Shown in pieces: positions 19,540 through 29,127 of a DNA stretch of 64,000 nt (within the stretch, counting starts at the first letter, position 1; the number at the start of each line of letters is the position of its first letter). The position numbers and the translations under genes were made by a program. The notes beneath the pieces are model-generated. The model had not been told where the DNA came from, ran no database searches, and worked only from the letters and a program-made list of their open reading frames with translations. The DNA lies in assembly GCA_964505385.1 (NCBI GenBank), contig CAZDIA010000011.1:22463-86462 (forward strand). Reading direction: 5' to 3'. Source of the DNA: SLJN01 sp964505385. GTDB taxonomy: Bacteria; Bacteroidota; Rhodothermia; Balneolales; Natronogracilivirgulaceae.

Positions 19540-19770
19540 TCACAGACCGCAAGCACCGCCGGGACAACAAGAGCCGCCTGGTGGCAGGTTTTGGTCGGAA
19601 TTGTCATTTTTTATTCCTGTAAGAGCTACACCACCAAATACCTGTGCAAAATTTGTGCTACCACAATTTTTACATTTGAGCGAATTTACCATTTCTTCTT
19701 TTTTATCCATGGAGGAGCGAAACTCAATAATATTGCTGCATTCCTTGCATCGATATTCGTACAGTGGCAT
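19540..19770 (-). CDS. FmdB-family zinc ribbon protein
   Basis: This 76-residue protein begins MPLYEYRCKECSNIIE and has a second CxxC in LKCKNCGS, the two knuckles of the FmdB/CxxC_CXXC_SSSS zinc ribbon. The tail ends in a Cys/Gly-rich CCPGGACGL, a common feature of the family. The name comes from a regulator linked to formamidase expression, but most members are of unknown role. It is a single gene with no obvious operon partner. Confidence 0.88.
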   Translation of the reverse strand: MPLYEYRCKECSNIIEFRSSMDKKEEMVNSLKCKNCGSTNFAQVFGGVALTGIKNDNSDQNLPPGGSCCPGGACGL

Positions 19771-20372
19771 AATTGTGATATTTATTGATTGTAAGTTAAT
19801 GATTGCTGATTGGAATGATTAGTTAGTTATTCTATTATCCGGGTTTTATTGTTTGCTGCAACAAGTGCAGTATGTTCTGGCAGGTTATGCAAAGTTAATT
19901 CCGAAATAAATCAAATAACTCGTATTGACATATACGATTATTTATATAAAATTATTGATCTCATCCGCCAAATACAATTCTGAATTTTATCAGGAGAAAT
20001 TGAGTAGCGAAAGAGCCCTTTAAAGAATACTTCAGGTATGCCTGTTTAAGCCGGATTTAGTAAATGTTCTCCTTTGGGGGTCAAAGTTCTACTATCATTG
20101 CGGAGGCGGAGAACAGCCTTGACAATTTCCGGATGCCCTATCCGGAAATCATTAGACCGTTACAGATTATTTTCTGACTAATTTTGGCAAAATCTGGGTT
20201 CTTGGTTCTGAGTGCAGAGCGTTGGGCGCTGGACCCAGCACCCAGCGCCCAGAACCCAGTAACTTCTTCAAAACATTTTTTGGATCTGGCTGTAAGGGTT
20301 AGGGTATTGGTTTGAAATTAAATTAATATATTAATTAATCTGGATACATTTGATTGAACCCAATATGCTTCT
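19771..20372. other. Gene-free AT-rich region with a heptamer-repeat hairpin
   Basis: There is no gene in about 600 bp. The notable structure is the hairpin at 20194-20260, listed separately. The rest is AT-rich and probably contains the promoter of the propeller lipoprotein gene. Confidence 0.5.
20194..20260. repeat. Hairpin whose right arm is a four-copy 7-nt tandem repeat
   Basis: Inner arms TGGGCGCTGG (20223-20232) and CCAGCGCCCA (20242-20251) pair perfectly, and outer arms CTGGGTTCT and AGAACCCAG add to the stem with an internal bulge. The right arm and loop are four near-identical heptamers, ACCCAGC, ACCCAGC, GCCCAGA and ACCCAGT, at 20233-20260. No T-run follows, so it does not look like a terminator. 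Confidence 0.75.
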
Positions 20373-21488
20373 ATGAAAATTTTTAATAGTGCAATCTTCC
20401 TCGTTTTTATTACAATAACAGCCTGCGAATCTGAAGATTCAGAACCATCAAAAGCGACTGATTTAGCAGAGCTACCAGAAATTACCGTCAATCGAACATT
20501 AGAAATTTCGGAATCTGAGGAGTTCAGACCGGGAATTATTAATGCGCTCGAAGTAGACTCGCGAGGTAATATTATGGTGGGGGATCGTCAGCAAAATACC
20601 ATTACCATATTTGATGATCAGGGCAATTACCTGCAAACTTTAGGAAGGGTGGGTTCAGGGCCGGGCGAATTTCGGGATCTGATGTCTGTTTCATTAAATC
20701 CGGATTCCGATACCTTATTTTCCTATGATAGTGATCAAAAACGGATAACACGTTTCCTTCCCGATGAGGAGGGGATCTGGAAATATGAAAGTACTATTAA
20801 GATGAACGGCGAACTGTCGTATGCTATAAGTAATCTGCTACCACTAAGGGATGGAAAATTGGTGATCAAACCGATGGATACAAGTTACATGTTGCATCAC
20901 GAGGATGCTGAAGATCTTCCGTTACTTTTGTTTTCAGATGGGGGTCAGATATTGAATGATGAATTGATAAGAATTCCCTTTGCCGATATTAAAGTAGAGC
21001 GAATTACGGGCGGCATGCGATCATTCACCATACCTTTCGGGCGGTCTGTGATTGTAAGACAGGGTTCAGGCGACTACATTTATCATGCATGGAATGATCA
21101 GCCGAAAATCAACAAAACAGATATTGATGGGCAAACCAGTGAGGTGACAAATTTTCCTGTTAGCAACCCTTTGGTAACCGCCGGGGAAAGTGATGAAATT
21201 TTAGACTCACCCATGAGACAGAATCTATCTGCCTCCGATATACCGGGTACCAAACCTGCTTTGAATAATTTTCTTGTAGATGAGGCAAACCGAATCTGGG
21301 CAAATATCAACACTGAAGCTGAAGAAGAGTATAATTGGATTCTCTTTAATAAAAATGGTGATCCGGAGGGAGGGTTCAATTTGCCCCCGGAGTTTCGGTT
21401 TTCTTCAGTTCGCAATGGTAAACTCTATGGCTATCAACAGGCCGGGGGAAACAGCCTCATTATTGCCGGGTATTCAGTGGATTTATAA
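20373..21488 (+). CDS. Six-bladed beta-propeller lipoprotein
   Basis: This 371-residue protein has a signal peptide with a lipobox ending at Cys18 (ITAC), then a propeller fold of the 6-bladed/NHL type: NALEVDSRGNIMVGDRQQNTI, IFDDQGNYLQTLGR and GPGEFRDL are typical NHL-like blade elements. In Bacteroidota such proteins are common uncharacterised envelope lipoproteins. It is on the same strand as the GH13 gene 121 bp downstream. Ligand unknown. Confidence 0.82.
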   Translation: MKIFNSAIFLVFITITACESEDSEPSKATDLAELPEITVNRTLEISESEEFRPGIINALEVDSRGNIMVGDRQQNTITIFDDQGNYLQTLGRVGSGPGEFRDLMSVSLNPDSDTLFSYDSDQKRITRFLPDEEGIWKYESTIKMNGELSYAISNLLPLRDGKLVIKPMDTSYMLHHEDAEDLPLLLFSDGGQILNDELIRIPFADIKVERITGGMRSFTIPFGRSVIVRQGSGDYIYHAWNDQPKINKTDIDGQTSEVTNFPVSNPLVTAGESDEILDSPMRQNLSASDIPGTKPALNNFLVDEANRIWANINTEAEEEYNWILFNKNGDPEGGFNLPPEFRFSSVRNGKLYGYQQAGGNSLIIAGYSVDL

Positions 21489-21609
21489 TCCGGAAGATTT
21501 AGTGCGGCAAGTCCTGAATTAAGTACAATTCACTTGGCTATTCAACCGGAACGATGTAATTTTGAAGCGTTAAATTATTTACGGGTTATTAATTAAATAT
21601 GGGCTCACT

Positions 21610-23502
21610 ATGAAATTGTTATTTTTAATTTTACTAATGATTATTACCGGCTGTGCTGCGGGTGGGGAAATAACAGCGCAGGCAACTAATCTCGAAATCG
21701 AACGTGTCGAACCGGAATTCTGGTGGACGGATTTCAAAGAAACGGAACTCCAGGTTCTCGTTTATGGTGAGGATATTGGCAAAAGCCGCGTCCATGTAGA
21801 GCATGAAGGAATTGAAAAACTTCGTGCCGTACAGGTGGAAAATCCCAACTATCTGTTTGTCTACCTGGATCTGGAAGATGCACAGCCGGGCACGTTCGAG
21901 CTGGTTTTTGAGCAAGAAGGCGAAACGCTGACTCATGAATATGAGCTCAGGGATCGCTACGAAGGAGATACACGCAACCAGGGGTTCGATGCTTCGGATG
22001 TAATCTACCTGATTATGCCCGATCGTTTCGCAAATGCCGATCCCTCAATTGATGAAGTCGAAGGAATGATCGAAGGTGTGGATCGTGATGAACCATTTGC
22101 CCGGCACGGCGGTGACTTGAAAGGTATCCTGGAAAATCTCGATTACATCGAAAATCTTGGCATGACCGCCGTCTGGCTAAATCCCGCACTTGAAAATGAT
22201 ATGCCATACGAATACGAAGAGGAGATTGGTTTTTATCACGGTTATGCCGCTACCGATATGTATAAAATCGATCGTCGTTTCGGCACCAATGAAAAATTCC
22301 GGGAGCTGGTTAAAGAAACGCAGGATCGCGGGATGAAATTCATCATGGATATGATCCATAATCATGTCGGTACGCATCATTGGTTTATTAAGGATCTGCC
22401 GTCAGAAGATTGGGTTCATGATCGTCAGGAGTATGGCTTAACCAATTTTCGAACCACTGCCATCATGGATCCTTATCGATCTCAGGAGGATTATAATACT
22501 TTGGTTCGGGCGTGGTTTGTGGATGAAATGCCGGATTTAAATCAACGAAATCCACTGGTAGCCGACTACCTGATACAAAACACCTTATGGTGGATTGAAT
22601 ATTCCGGTATTGACGGCATCCGAATGGATACCCATCCCTACCCGTATAAGGATTATATGGCAGAATGGTCGCGCCGTGTGCTCGAGGAATATCCTGACTT
22701 TAATATAGTAGGCGAGGTCTGGATGCCGAATGTGCCCACAACTGCTTATTGGCAAACCGGTTTCCAAAGCGATGATGGGTATGAGTCTTATTTGCCAAGT
22801 GTAACTGACTTCCCGCTGCACAGCGCCATTACGGCAGCCATTCATGAAGAAGGTGGTTGGGATACCGGAATGAATCGCATTTATCTCACGCTTGGCCAGG
22901 ACTTTCTGTATCCGGATCCATTTGATAATGTAATCTTCGTTGATAACCACGATTTGGATCGCTTTTTCTCGGTTACAGGAGAAGATTACGGAAAATTTAA
23001 ACTTGGCCTCACTGCCATCATGACAACCCGTGGCATCCCGCAAATCTACTACGGAACAGAGATTCTGAAAAAAGGAGCGGGACCTGATGCTGAAAAACGG
23101 CGTGATTTTCCGGGTGGATGGGAAGAAGACCCCATCAATGCTTTCACCGAGGAGGGACGGATTGAGCTCGGAGAAGAGCGTGACCTGCCGGTGGCAGAAG
23201 CGTACGAATTTGTTCAGAACCTGACCCGTTGGCGAAATGAAAACGAAGTTATACACACCGGAGAGAAAACACATTTCGTGCCGGATAACAATGTATATGT
23301 CTATTTCCGCCATGATGATGAAGATGTTGTCATGGTAATGCTTAATGGTGATGATGAAACCAAAACTCATTCTACTGCCCGATATAATGAATTTCTTGAT
23401 GATTTTACCGGGGGAACTGATGTGATCAGTGGTGAGCGGATCGAAAGTCTGGATGAAATTGAACTTGCTCCGCATCAACCTCTGGTAATAGAACTGGATT
23501 AA
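21610..23502 (+). CDS. GH13 alpha-amylase/neopullulanase-type lipoprotein (cyclomaltodextrinase-like)
   Basis: The 630-residue protein has a lipoprotein signal (Cys15 of TGC), an N-terminal beta domain of the cyclomaltodextrinase type (about 28-110), and a GH13 barrel starting IYLIMPDRFANAD. The catalytic residues by pattern are Asp340 (GIRMDTH), Glu369 (VGEVW) and Asp448 (VDNHDLDR), and the last part is a C-terminal beta domain. It probably hydrolyses maltodextrins or pullulan-like alpha-glucans at the cell surface or in the periplasm, like SusA/NplT. No SusCD pair lies beside it. A strong terminator follows. Confidence 0.92.
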   Translation: MKLLFLILLMIITGCAAGGEITAQATNLEIERVEPEFWWTDFKETELQVLVYGEDIGKSRVHVEHEGIEKLRAVQVENPNYLFVYLDLEDAQPGTFELVFEQEGETLTHEYELRDRYEGDTRNQGFDASDVIYLIMPDRFANADPSIDEVEGMIEGVDRDEPFARHGGDLKGILENLDYIENLGMTAVWLNPALENDMPYEYEEEIGFYHGYAATDMYKIDRRFGTNEKFRELVKETQDRGMKFIMDMIHNHVGTHHWFIKDLPSEDWVHDRQEYGLTNFRTTAIMDPYRSQEDYNTLVRAWFVDEMPDLNQRNPLVADYLIQNTLWWIEYSGIDGIRMDTHPYPYKDYMAEWSRRVLEEYPDFNIVGEVWMPNVPTTAYWQTGFQSDDGYESYLPSVTDFPLHSAITAAIHEEGGWDTGMNRIYLTLGQDFLYPDPFDNVIFVDNHDLDRFFSVTGEDYGKFKLGLTAIMTTRGIPQIYYGTEILKKGAGPDAEKRRDFPGGWEEDPINAFTEEGRIELGEERDLPVAEAYEFVQNLTRWRNENEVIHTGEKTHFVPDNNVYVYFRHDDEDVVMVMLNGDDETKTHSTARYNEFLDDFTGGTDVISGERIESLDEIELAPHQPLVIELD

Positions 23503-23802
23503 GAAATCATTTTATGAAAAAGGGAAGTGCTATTCTATAGCTTCCCTTTTTCAATAAACTCTGAATTTCATAACTATTCACGACTTCAAGGAGCTATAAG
23601 TTGCCACCTGAATTTTGTAACCTGATGTGATAAGCGTATCTTATGGCTGTTTTTTCAGGATGTGAAACTGGCTGTTAAAACCTTAATTTATTCAACTACA
23701 ATTAATTACCCTCGCGGTTAATAAAATAAGGTTTTTAAACTTTCTTCGTTTTCAAATAGAATTGAAACTTTTGAAATGTATCTTTAGACAGTATTATTAA
23801 GT
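23503..23802. other. Gene-free region between the GH13 gene and menF
   Basis: Apart from the terminator at its left end I see no gene or other structure. The AT-rich right half is the probable men promoter region. Confidence 0.4.
23517..23551 (+). terminator. Rho-independent terminator of the GH13 gene
   Basis: An 11-bp stem AAAAAGGGAAG with its complement and a 13-nt loop lies 14 bp past the GH13 stop and ends in a T-run, so it should terminate the plus strand. Confidence 0.85.
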
Positions 23803-25275
23803 ATGTCCGAAACTTCAAACCATATTTCTACGACTTCTCAGGATTATTTAGGCAGAGTTCTTGAAGAGGGAAAGCTGCAGGTTTTCCTTAAAAATTATTT
23901 CCAAAAAAAAGGCTCTCCCAAATATATTTCCATCTCTCTTCCTTTTGATCACGTTGATCCTCTTGCTGTTCTTGAAACCATAGGCAAACCCGGAGAATTT
24001 CAGTATTACTGGGAGCACCCGGTTTCCGGGCTTGCAATTGCTGCCGGTAAAGCGCTCCATATAATCCGTGAGTTTGGAGAGAACCGTTTTGATAAAACCA
24101 ACCGGCAAACTATCGACTTGGAAAACAAGGTAGCTTCTTTTTCTGAAATACCGCACAGTTTATCCGGAATGAATGTATTCGGAGGTGCTTCATTTTTCAG
24201 TAAGCCCTTAAGCGGGGCCTGGAGTGGTTTCGGAAACGCATCGTTTGTTTTGCCCAAATGGGTGATCGTTCGTGACGGAAAATTCACCATGCTTACGTTA
24301 TCCCTTCCTTACTTTGAGGAAAAAGGGATGGAATCTTTCCTGGACTCACTTGGCGAAGAGATTCAACAATTCGTGAGTTTGGTTTCTGATAAACTTGATG
24401 AAAGCGATATCATCAATGGTACTTCTGATGCCCGATTGCAAATACATTCTACCCGTTCGCGAGATGCGCACCAAAAATGGGTGCAGAATGTTAATCACGC
24501 AAAAGATCTTATCAAAAATAATGTTTTTGATAAAATTGTGATGGCGCGTGAGGAACGCCTGTCTACTGATAATCAGGCAAAATCTACCAAGCTGCTGCAC
24601 CATCTGCGAAAAGATTATCCGGATTGCTATAGTTTTCTGTATCAGATTAATGATCAGGCTGCTTTTATCGGCTGCACTCCTGAAAAACTGCTTTCGGTTG
24701 AATCCGATCGGCTTTACACCGACGGGTTGGCAGGGAGTATATCGCGGGGGAAAACGGCAACCCAGGATGAAATGCTCAGTCGAAAACTACTTAGTAGTCT
24801 AAAAGATTTGAGCGAGCATCAATACGTAGTGGATTCCATACTTGAAAAGCTCGAATCATACTCAAGCGATATCGATTTTCCCGATAAACCCGGAATTCGC
24901 AAGTATGCTAATGTGCAGCATCTGCATACGCCGATCACCGCTTCACTGCAAAACACCACGGATGTAATCGCTTTGTTGAAAAAATTACATCCGACACCGG
25001 CAGTTGGCGGGTATCCTCAGGAACAGGCGCTTCCGTATATTCAGCAGCTGGAACAGATTGAGCGTGGCTGGTACGCCGGCCCAATTGGGTGGCTGAATCA
25101 CAAAGGGCGCAGTGAATTTGCTGTTGCGATTCGTTCCGGTTTGATCCAGCCGAATAAAGTGCGATTTTATGCCGGATGCGGCATCGTTGAAGGTTCGGAT
25201 CCCGAAGCGGAATGGAAGGAGACCGAACTTAAATTGATGCCTATGCTCAGCGCTTTGCAACATGCAGCCGAGTGA
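23803..25275 (+). CDS. menF: Isochorismate synthase MenF
   Basis: A 490-residue chorismate-binding enzyme. The C-terminal half has FDKIVMARE with the general-base Lys, TDGLAGSISRG, PTPAVGGYP and YAGCGIVEGSDPEAEWKET, all typical of isochorismate synthases. It converts chorismate to isochorismate, the committed step of menaquinone synthesis. The gene overlaps menD by 14 bp, and menD, menH and menB follow on the same strand. Confidence 0.95.
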   Translation: MSETSNHISTTSQDYLGRVLEEGKLQVFLKNYFQKKGSPKYISISLPFDHVDPLAVLETIGKPGEFQYYWEHPVSGLAIAAGKALHIIREFGENRFDKTNRQTIDLENKVASFSEIPHSLSGMNVFGGASFFSKPLSGAWSGFGNASFVLPKWVIVRDGKFTMLTLSLPYFEEKGMESFLDSLGEEIQQFVSLVSDKLDESDIINGTSDARLQIHSTRSRDAHQKWVQNVNHAKDLIKNNVFDKIVMAREERLSTDNQAKSTKLLHHLRKDYPDCYSFLYQINDQAAFIGCTPEKLLSVESDRLYTDGLAGSISRGKTATQDEMLSRKLLSSLKDLSEHQYVVDSILEKLESYSSDIDFPDKPGIRKYANVQHLHTPITASLQNTTDVIALLKKLHPTPAVGGYPQEQALPYIQQLEQIERGWYAGPIGWLNHKGRSEFAVAIRSGLIQPNKVRFYAGCGIVEGSDPEAEWKETELKLMPMLSALQHAAE

Positions 25276-26935
25276 ACATGCAGATAATCTTTTGCGCTGG
25301 TGCGCAACGCTGTTTCGTACCTTTGCCGATTTCGGTATAACGAAAGCGTATATCTCGCCCGGGTCGAGATCCACGCCGCTTGTTTACGCTGTTTCGGAAT
25401 GCGATCAAATTGAAAAGCATGTGATACTTGATGAGCGGTCGGCTGCATTTCAGGCACTTGGATCTGCCAAAGCTACCGGAAAACCATCTGTTTTAATCTG
25501 CACTTCCGGCACTGCGGTCGCAAACTACTTTCCCGCAGTGATTGAAGCGCGCCAATCCGGAACCCCCCTGATTATCTGTTCTGCTGATCGCCCGCCCTCT
25601 GAACGAAACACAGGCGCCAACCAGACTATTGATCAACAGAATCTGTTCGGAAATTACCCGGTTTTTTTCCGCGATGCCGGTGAACCAGGGCATGACGAGG
25701 CTGAGTATAACCGGATTGGGCATTTAGCCGGTCAGGCGGTGAAACACAGTATAAAACAGAGTGGCCCTGTTCATCTTAATTTTCCGTTTAGTAAACCACT
25801 TGAACCGTCAATTGGTGCTGTTAATGCCTTGAAATCATATTACGCAGACTCCGGCCAACAAACCGGCTGGCAACAGGATAACGCAAAAACCAAACCACCT
25901 GAATGGATAGCGGATGCTGTAAACAGTGCACAGAATCCGGTAATTATTTGTGGAGCCATTGGAACAGGCGATCCCCTGAGCGCATCAGTTAAGGAGCTTT
26001 CGGAATCCAAAAATATACCCCTGTGGCTTGAAAGTACAACGCTTCATTTGTGTGGAGAAAAATCATTTACAGCGGCCGGTCATTGGGTTGACAAATTGGG
26101 TATAATGCCTGATCTCATACTGCGCTTTGGAAAATTACCTGCCGGCAGGGGACTGCTCAGTTTTCTTGAATCGGCAAAAAGTTATCCGCAGATTTATTTT
26201 CGCGCAAATGATCTGCCATCTGAGATACCAGGTAGCAATCAGCAAACTTTTACTTCAGAGCGACAGATTGATTGGGGGGATCTGCCGGTACAAAAATCTG
26301 ACCAGCTGCGAAAAGCGTGCCGGAAAGCCTGGGAGAACTACCGGAAACAGTGGGAGGATAAACTCAATAATCACAATGTTTTTACCGATCTGCATGCCAT
26401 TGATACAGTGATCCGTAGTAATCACGGCACATTGATGCTTTCCAATTCGCTAATTGTACGGGATGCGGACCGCGTGCCGCTGGAGGGGTTTCCTGGAAAA
26501 GTTATTTCAAACAGAGGCGCAAGTGGAATTGATGGAATAACTTCTACGGCCATTGGGGGCGCGCTGGCCGGTGACCAAGTTACCCTGGTGACCGGTGATC
26601 TCGCTTTTTTGCATGATCTGACCGCACTTCTTTCTGCTGAAAACAAATCGATCGATTTGCATATCGTGGTCATAAATAATGGCGGCGGGCAGATTTTTAA
26701 AATGCTTCCTTTTACATCTTATGATGAAAAATTCAGACAATATTTCGAAACGCCTCAATCGGTTGATATTCAGCGAATCAGCCGGAGTTTTAATTTAATG
26801 TGCACCCGCGTGAGCGATATAACAGAGTTGCAGGATACATTGTTAAACCAGGAGGAGAGGAGCGGCGTCAGAATAACCGAGTGCCAAACCGATGGAGAAG
26901 CCGCGATTCAGCTGCGTAAATCGTTTTCATCATGA
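25262..26935 (+). CDS. menD: SEPHCHC synthase MenD
   Basis: This 557-residue thiamine-diphosphate enzyme begins with the typical FGITKAYISPGSRSTPL, has the GTAVANYFPAVIEA glutamate region, HLNFPFSKPLEP, and a C-terminal ThDP-binding part with VTGDLAFLHDLTAL and NNGGGQIF. It joins isochorismate with 2-oxoglutarate-derived succinic semialdehyde to make SEPHCHC. It overlaps menF by 14 bp and menH by an ATGA, which suggests coupled translation. Confidence 0.96.
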   Translation: MQPSEHADNLLRWCATLFRTFADFGITKAYISPGSRSTPLVYAVSECDQIEKHVILDERSAAFQALGSAKATGKPSVLICTSGTAVANYFPAVIEARQSGTPLIICSADRPPSERNTGANQTIDQQNLFGNYPVFFRDAGEPGHDEAEYNRIGHLAGQAVKHSIKQSGPVHLNFPFSKPLEPSIGAVNALKSYYADSGQQTGWQQDNAKTKPPEWIADAVNSAQNPVIICGAIGTGDPLSASVKELSESKNIPLWLESTTLHLCGEKSFTAAGHWVDKLGIMPDLILRFGKLPAGRGLLSFLESAKSYPQIYFRANDLPSEIPGSNQQTFTSERQIDWGDLPVQKSDQLRKACRKAWENYRKQWEDKLNNHNVFTDLHAIDTVIRSNHGTLMLSNSLIVRDADRVPLEGFPGKVISNRGASGIDGITSTAIGGALAGDQVTLVTGDLAFLHDLTALLSAENKSIDLHIVVINNGGGQIFKMLPFTSYDEKFRQYFETPQSVDIQRISRSFNLMCTRVSDITELQDTLLNQEERSGVRITECQTDGEAAIQLRKSFSS

Positions 26936-27774
26936 TGAATAATGTGATTGAAACGCGCGGGGTGACGTATAAAATTGAACACCTGCACTTCAGGAAACGT
27001 AACCCTTTTTGTCTGTTTCTTCACGGATTTCTGGGCACCAGCGCTGATTTTTATCACATCATACCACATCTTACTGATTATATAAATCCGGTTCTGTTAG
27101 ATCACCTGGGTCATGGTGAAAGCGGGAAACCCGATCGTGTTGAGAGGTATGAAACACCGGAATTGGTTTCTGATATTGTTGAAATAATCAAATCATTTAC
27201 CGATAAACCGCTATTCTTGGCGGGATACAGTATGGGTGGAAGGCTTGCGCTGCAAACAGCAATTCGTCACCCGGAGCTGTTACGCGGATTAATTCTTGAG
27301 AGTGCAAATCCGGGTATAGCAGATGCTGATAAAAAATCTGACCGCAAAAACGAAGACCAGATGCGGGCAGCGGAAATCGAATCAAATTTGGCTCAATTTG
27401 TACGGAAGTGGAATAATATGCCTCTGTTTCAGTCCGGTCATATGACTGATGAAATCAAAGACCCCGGTCGGCTAAGACAACTCAGAATTTTTCAGGAAAT
27501 GCAGGAACCCGGCGGAGTTGCGGCTATGCTGAAAGGATTTGGTGCCGGACTAATGCCGGCGGTCAGTCAGTATAAATTGCAGCAAATTAGCCACCCGGTG
27601 TTATTAATCGCCGGGGGAAGAGACCAAAAATTTGTTGATATTCAAAGACGGATGCTGGACAAGTTTCCGAATGCTCATCTTGAAATAATAGCAGAATCGG
27701 CACATCGCGTTCACATCGATCATCCTATTGCGTATATTCACGCCCTCAGAGCATTTTTTGCAGATCAAAAATGA
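26932..27774 (+). CDS. menH: Alpha/beta hydrolase, probable SHCHC synthase MenH
   Basis: The 280-residue alpha/beta-hydrolase has the oxyanion HGFLGT, the nucleophile elbow GYSMGG (Ser) and a late catalytic-His segment AHRVHIDHP. In the men operon this is MenH, which eliminates pyruvate from SEPHCHC. The ATG at 26932 overlaps the menD stop (ATGA); a second ATG follows directly. Operon position supports MenH strongly, although the fold alone would not. Confidence 0.88.
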   Translation: MMNNVIETRGVTYKIEHLHFRKRNPFCLFLHGFLGTSADFYHIIPHLTDYINPVLLDHLGHGESGKPDRVERYETPELVSDIVEIIKSFTDKPLFLAGYSMGGRLALQTAIRHPELLRGLILESANPGIADADKKSDRKNEDQMRAAEIESNLAQFVRKWNNMPLFQSGHMTDEIKDPGRLRQLRIFQEMQEPGGVAAMLKGFGAGLMPAVSQYKLQQISHPVLLIAGGRDQKFVDIQRRMLDKFPNAHLEIIAESAHRVHIDHPIAYIHALRAFFADQK

Positions 27775-27827
27775 TAGTTTTCAAATCAGAAGCTACCTGA
27801 ACTATTTCAATTAAACCTATACTTTTT

Positions 27828-28655
27828 ATGAACTGGAATACTGCCAAAGAATACGAAGACATCACATATAAAAAAGCGGATGGTATAGCCCGGATTGCGT
27901 TTAATCGACCGGAAGTTCGCAACGCTTTTCGACCGAAAACGCTGTTTGAAATGTACGACGCTTTTCTCGATGCACGGGAGGATACCTCAATCGGCGTGGT
28001 ATTACTTACCGGAGAAGGACCGGCAGAAGACGGAAAATATGCGTTTTGCTCCGGAGGGGATCAACGTATTCGCGGAGATGCCGGCTACATGAGCGATGAT
28101 GGAGTGCCGCGATTGAATGTGCTTGAACTGCAAAGGCTTATTCGCACAATGCCCAAACCGGTGATATCGCTTGTTGCCGGTTATGCAATCGGTGGCGGGC
28201 ACGTTCTTCATGTCGTCTGTGACCTCACTATCGCTGCAGATAATGCAGTGTTTGGGCAAACGGGCCCCAAAGTAGGAAGCTTTGACGGAGGATTTGGCGC
28301 AAGTTATCTTGCCAGACATGTAGGTCAGAAGAAAGCGCGGGAGATCTGGTATCTTTGCCGCCAGTATGGAGCTGAAGAAGCCGAGCAGATGGGGCTTATA
28401 AATAAAATAGTACCGGTGGATCAACTGGAAGAAGAAGGCGTGCAGTGGGCGCAGGAAATTCTTGAGAAAAGCCCGATCGCCATTCGCTGCCTCAAGGCAG
28501 CCTTCAATGCTGATTGCGACGGACAGGCCGGAATGCAGGAGTTTGCGGGGCATGCGACCATGCTTTATTATATGAGCGAAGAGGGTCAGGAAGGTAAAAA
28601 TGCATACCTGGAAAAAAGAAAACCGAATTTTCGCAAATATCCGTGGTTGCCTTAA
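27828..28655 (+). CDS. menB: 1,4-dihydroxy-2-naphthoyl-CoA synthase MenB
   Basis: The 275-residue crotonase-family protein has [45 protein letters not shown] and [12 protein letters not shown], which are all MenB hallmarks. It closes the naphthoquinone ring from o-succinylbenzoyl-CoA. It is the last gene of menFDHB; menC and menE, which would make o-succinylbenzoate and its CoA ester, are not in this window and are probably elsewhere. Confidence 0.96.
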   Translation: MNWNTAKEYEDITYKKADGIARIAFNRPEVRNAFRPKTLFEMYDAFLDAREDTSIGVVLLTGEGPAEDGKYAFCSGGDQRIRGDAGYMSDDGVPRLNVLELQRLIRTMPKPVISLVAGYAIGGGHVLHVVCDLTIAADNAVFGQTGPKVGSFDGGFGASYLARHVGQKKAREIWYLCRQYGAEEAEQMGLINKIVPVDQLEEEGVQWAQEILEKSPIAIRCLKAAFNADCDGQAGMQEFAGHATMLYYMSEEGQEGKNAYLEKRKPNFRKYPWLP

Positions 28656-28673
28656 GCGGGAGCCCCACAACAT

Positions 28674-29111
28674 TTAATGTTTATGATTCGGGTTTGAACA
28701 GGTGTGAGTATGCTTATTTTGCAGATACAACACTGTGGAAATCATAACCACACCTGCAAACAAAGTTGTAGTACCCGCAAGTTCTACCGGGTTAAAACTG
28801 GTATGGGTATGGCTGAATTGCAGTAATATTTGCGATATAACAATCAGTGTGATTCCACCACCAAACACATACAATCGTTTATAATTCCGGTGTTTAAGCC
28901 ACCTCGGCAGAAATGCTGCAATACTGAGTGGGATTACCGACAACATGAGGATCAATTCAAAAGTAGTTGATAAAAATGTGGCAACCGTCGGCAGTAACAA
29001 TATAATCAAAGGCATTGACAAGCAATGCACCAGGCAGATAGATGATAAAATAATGGCGAGTTTGGAGAGAATTGATTCTCCAAGTTGCAGTTTGAACATA
29101 TTTGTATTCAT
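28674..29111 (-). CDS. MerC-domain membrane protein
   Basis: This 145-residue protein has four hydrophobic helices and the MerC-type ICLVHCLSMPLIILLLP near residue 25, with two cysteines, plus a His-rich end HTHTCSNPNHKH. MerC was described as a mercuric ion transporter, but here there are no other mer genes. It lies 16 bp after the Fur/Zur-type gene on the same strand and below its palindromic operator, so a role in zinc transport is more plausible (inference). Confidence 0.82.
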   Translation of the reverse strand: MNTNMFKLQLGESILSKLAIILSSICLVHCLSMPLIILLLPTVATFLSTTFELILMLSVIPLSIAAFLPRWLKHRNYKRLYVFGGGITLIVISQILLQFSHTHTSFNPVELAGTTTLFAGVVMISTVLYLQNKHTHTCSNPNHKH

Positions 29112-29127
29112 GAATGAAATAAAAGCC

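Noticed and set aside
20194..20260. CRISPR array or terminator explanation for the heptamer hairpin
   Set aside because: Repeat units are only 7 nt with no spacers, and no T-run follows.
22585..23478. 297-codon minus-strand frame opposite the GH13 gene
   Set aside because: The plus strand contains all GH13 catalytic motifs; the opposite frame shows no domain.
28002..28673. 223-codon minus-strand frame opposite menB
   Set aside because: MenB motifs on the plus strand are complete; the opposite frame is a shadow.
28674..29111. Mercury resistance locus
   Set aside because: No merA, merT, merP or merR is in the window; the neighbour is a Fur-family repressor with a palindromic operator.
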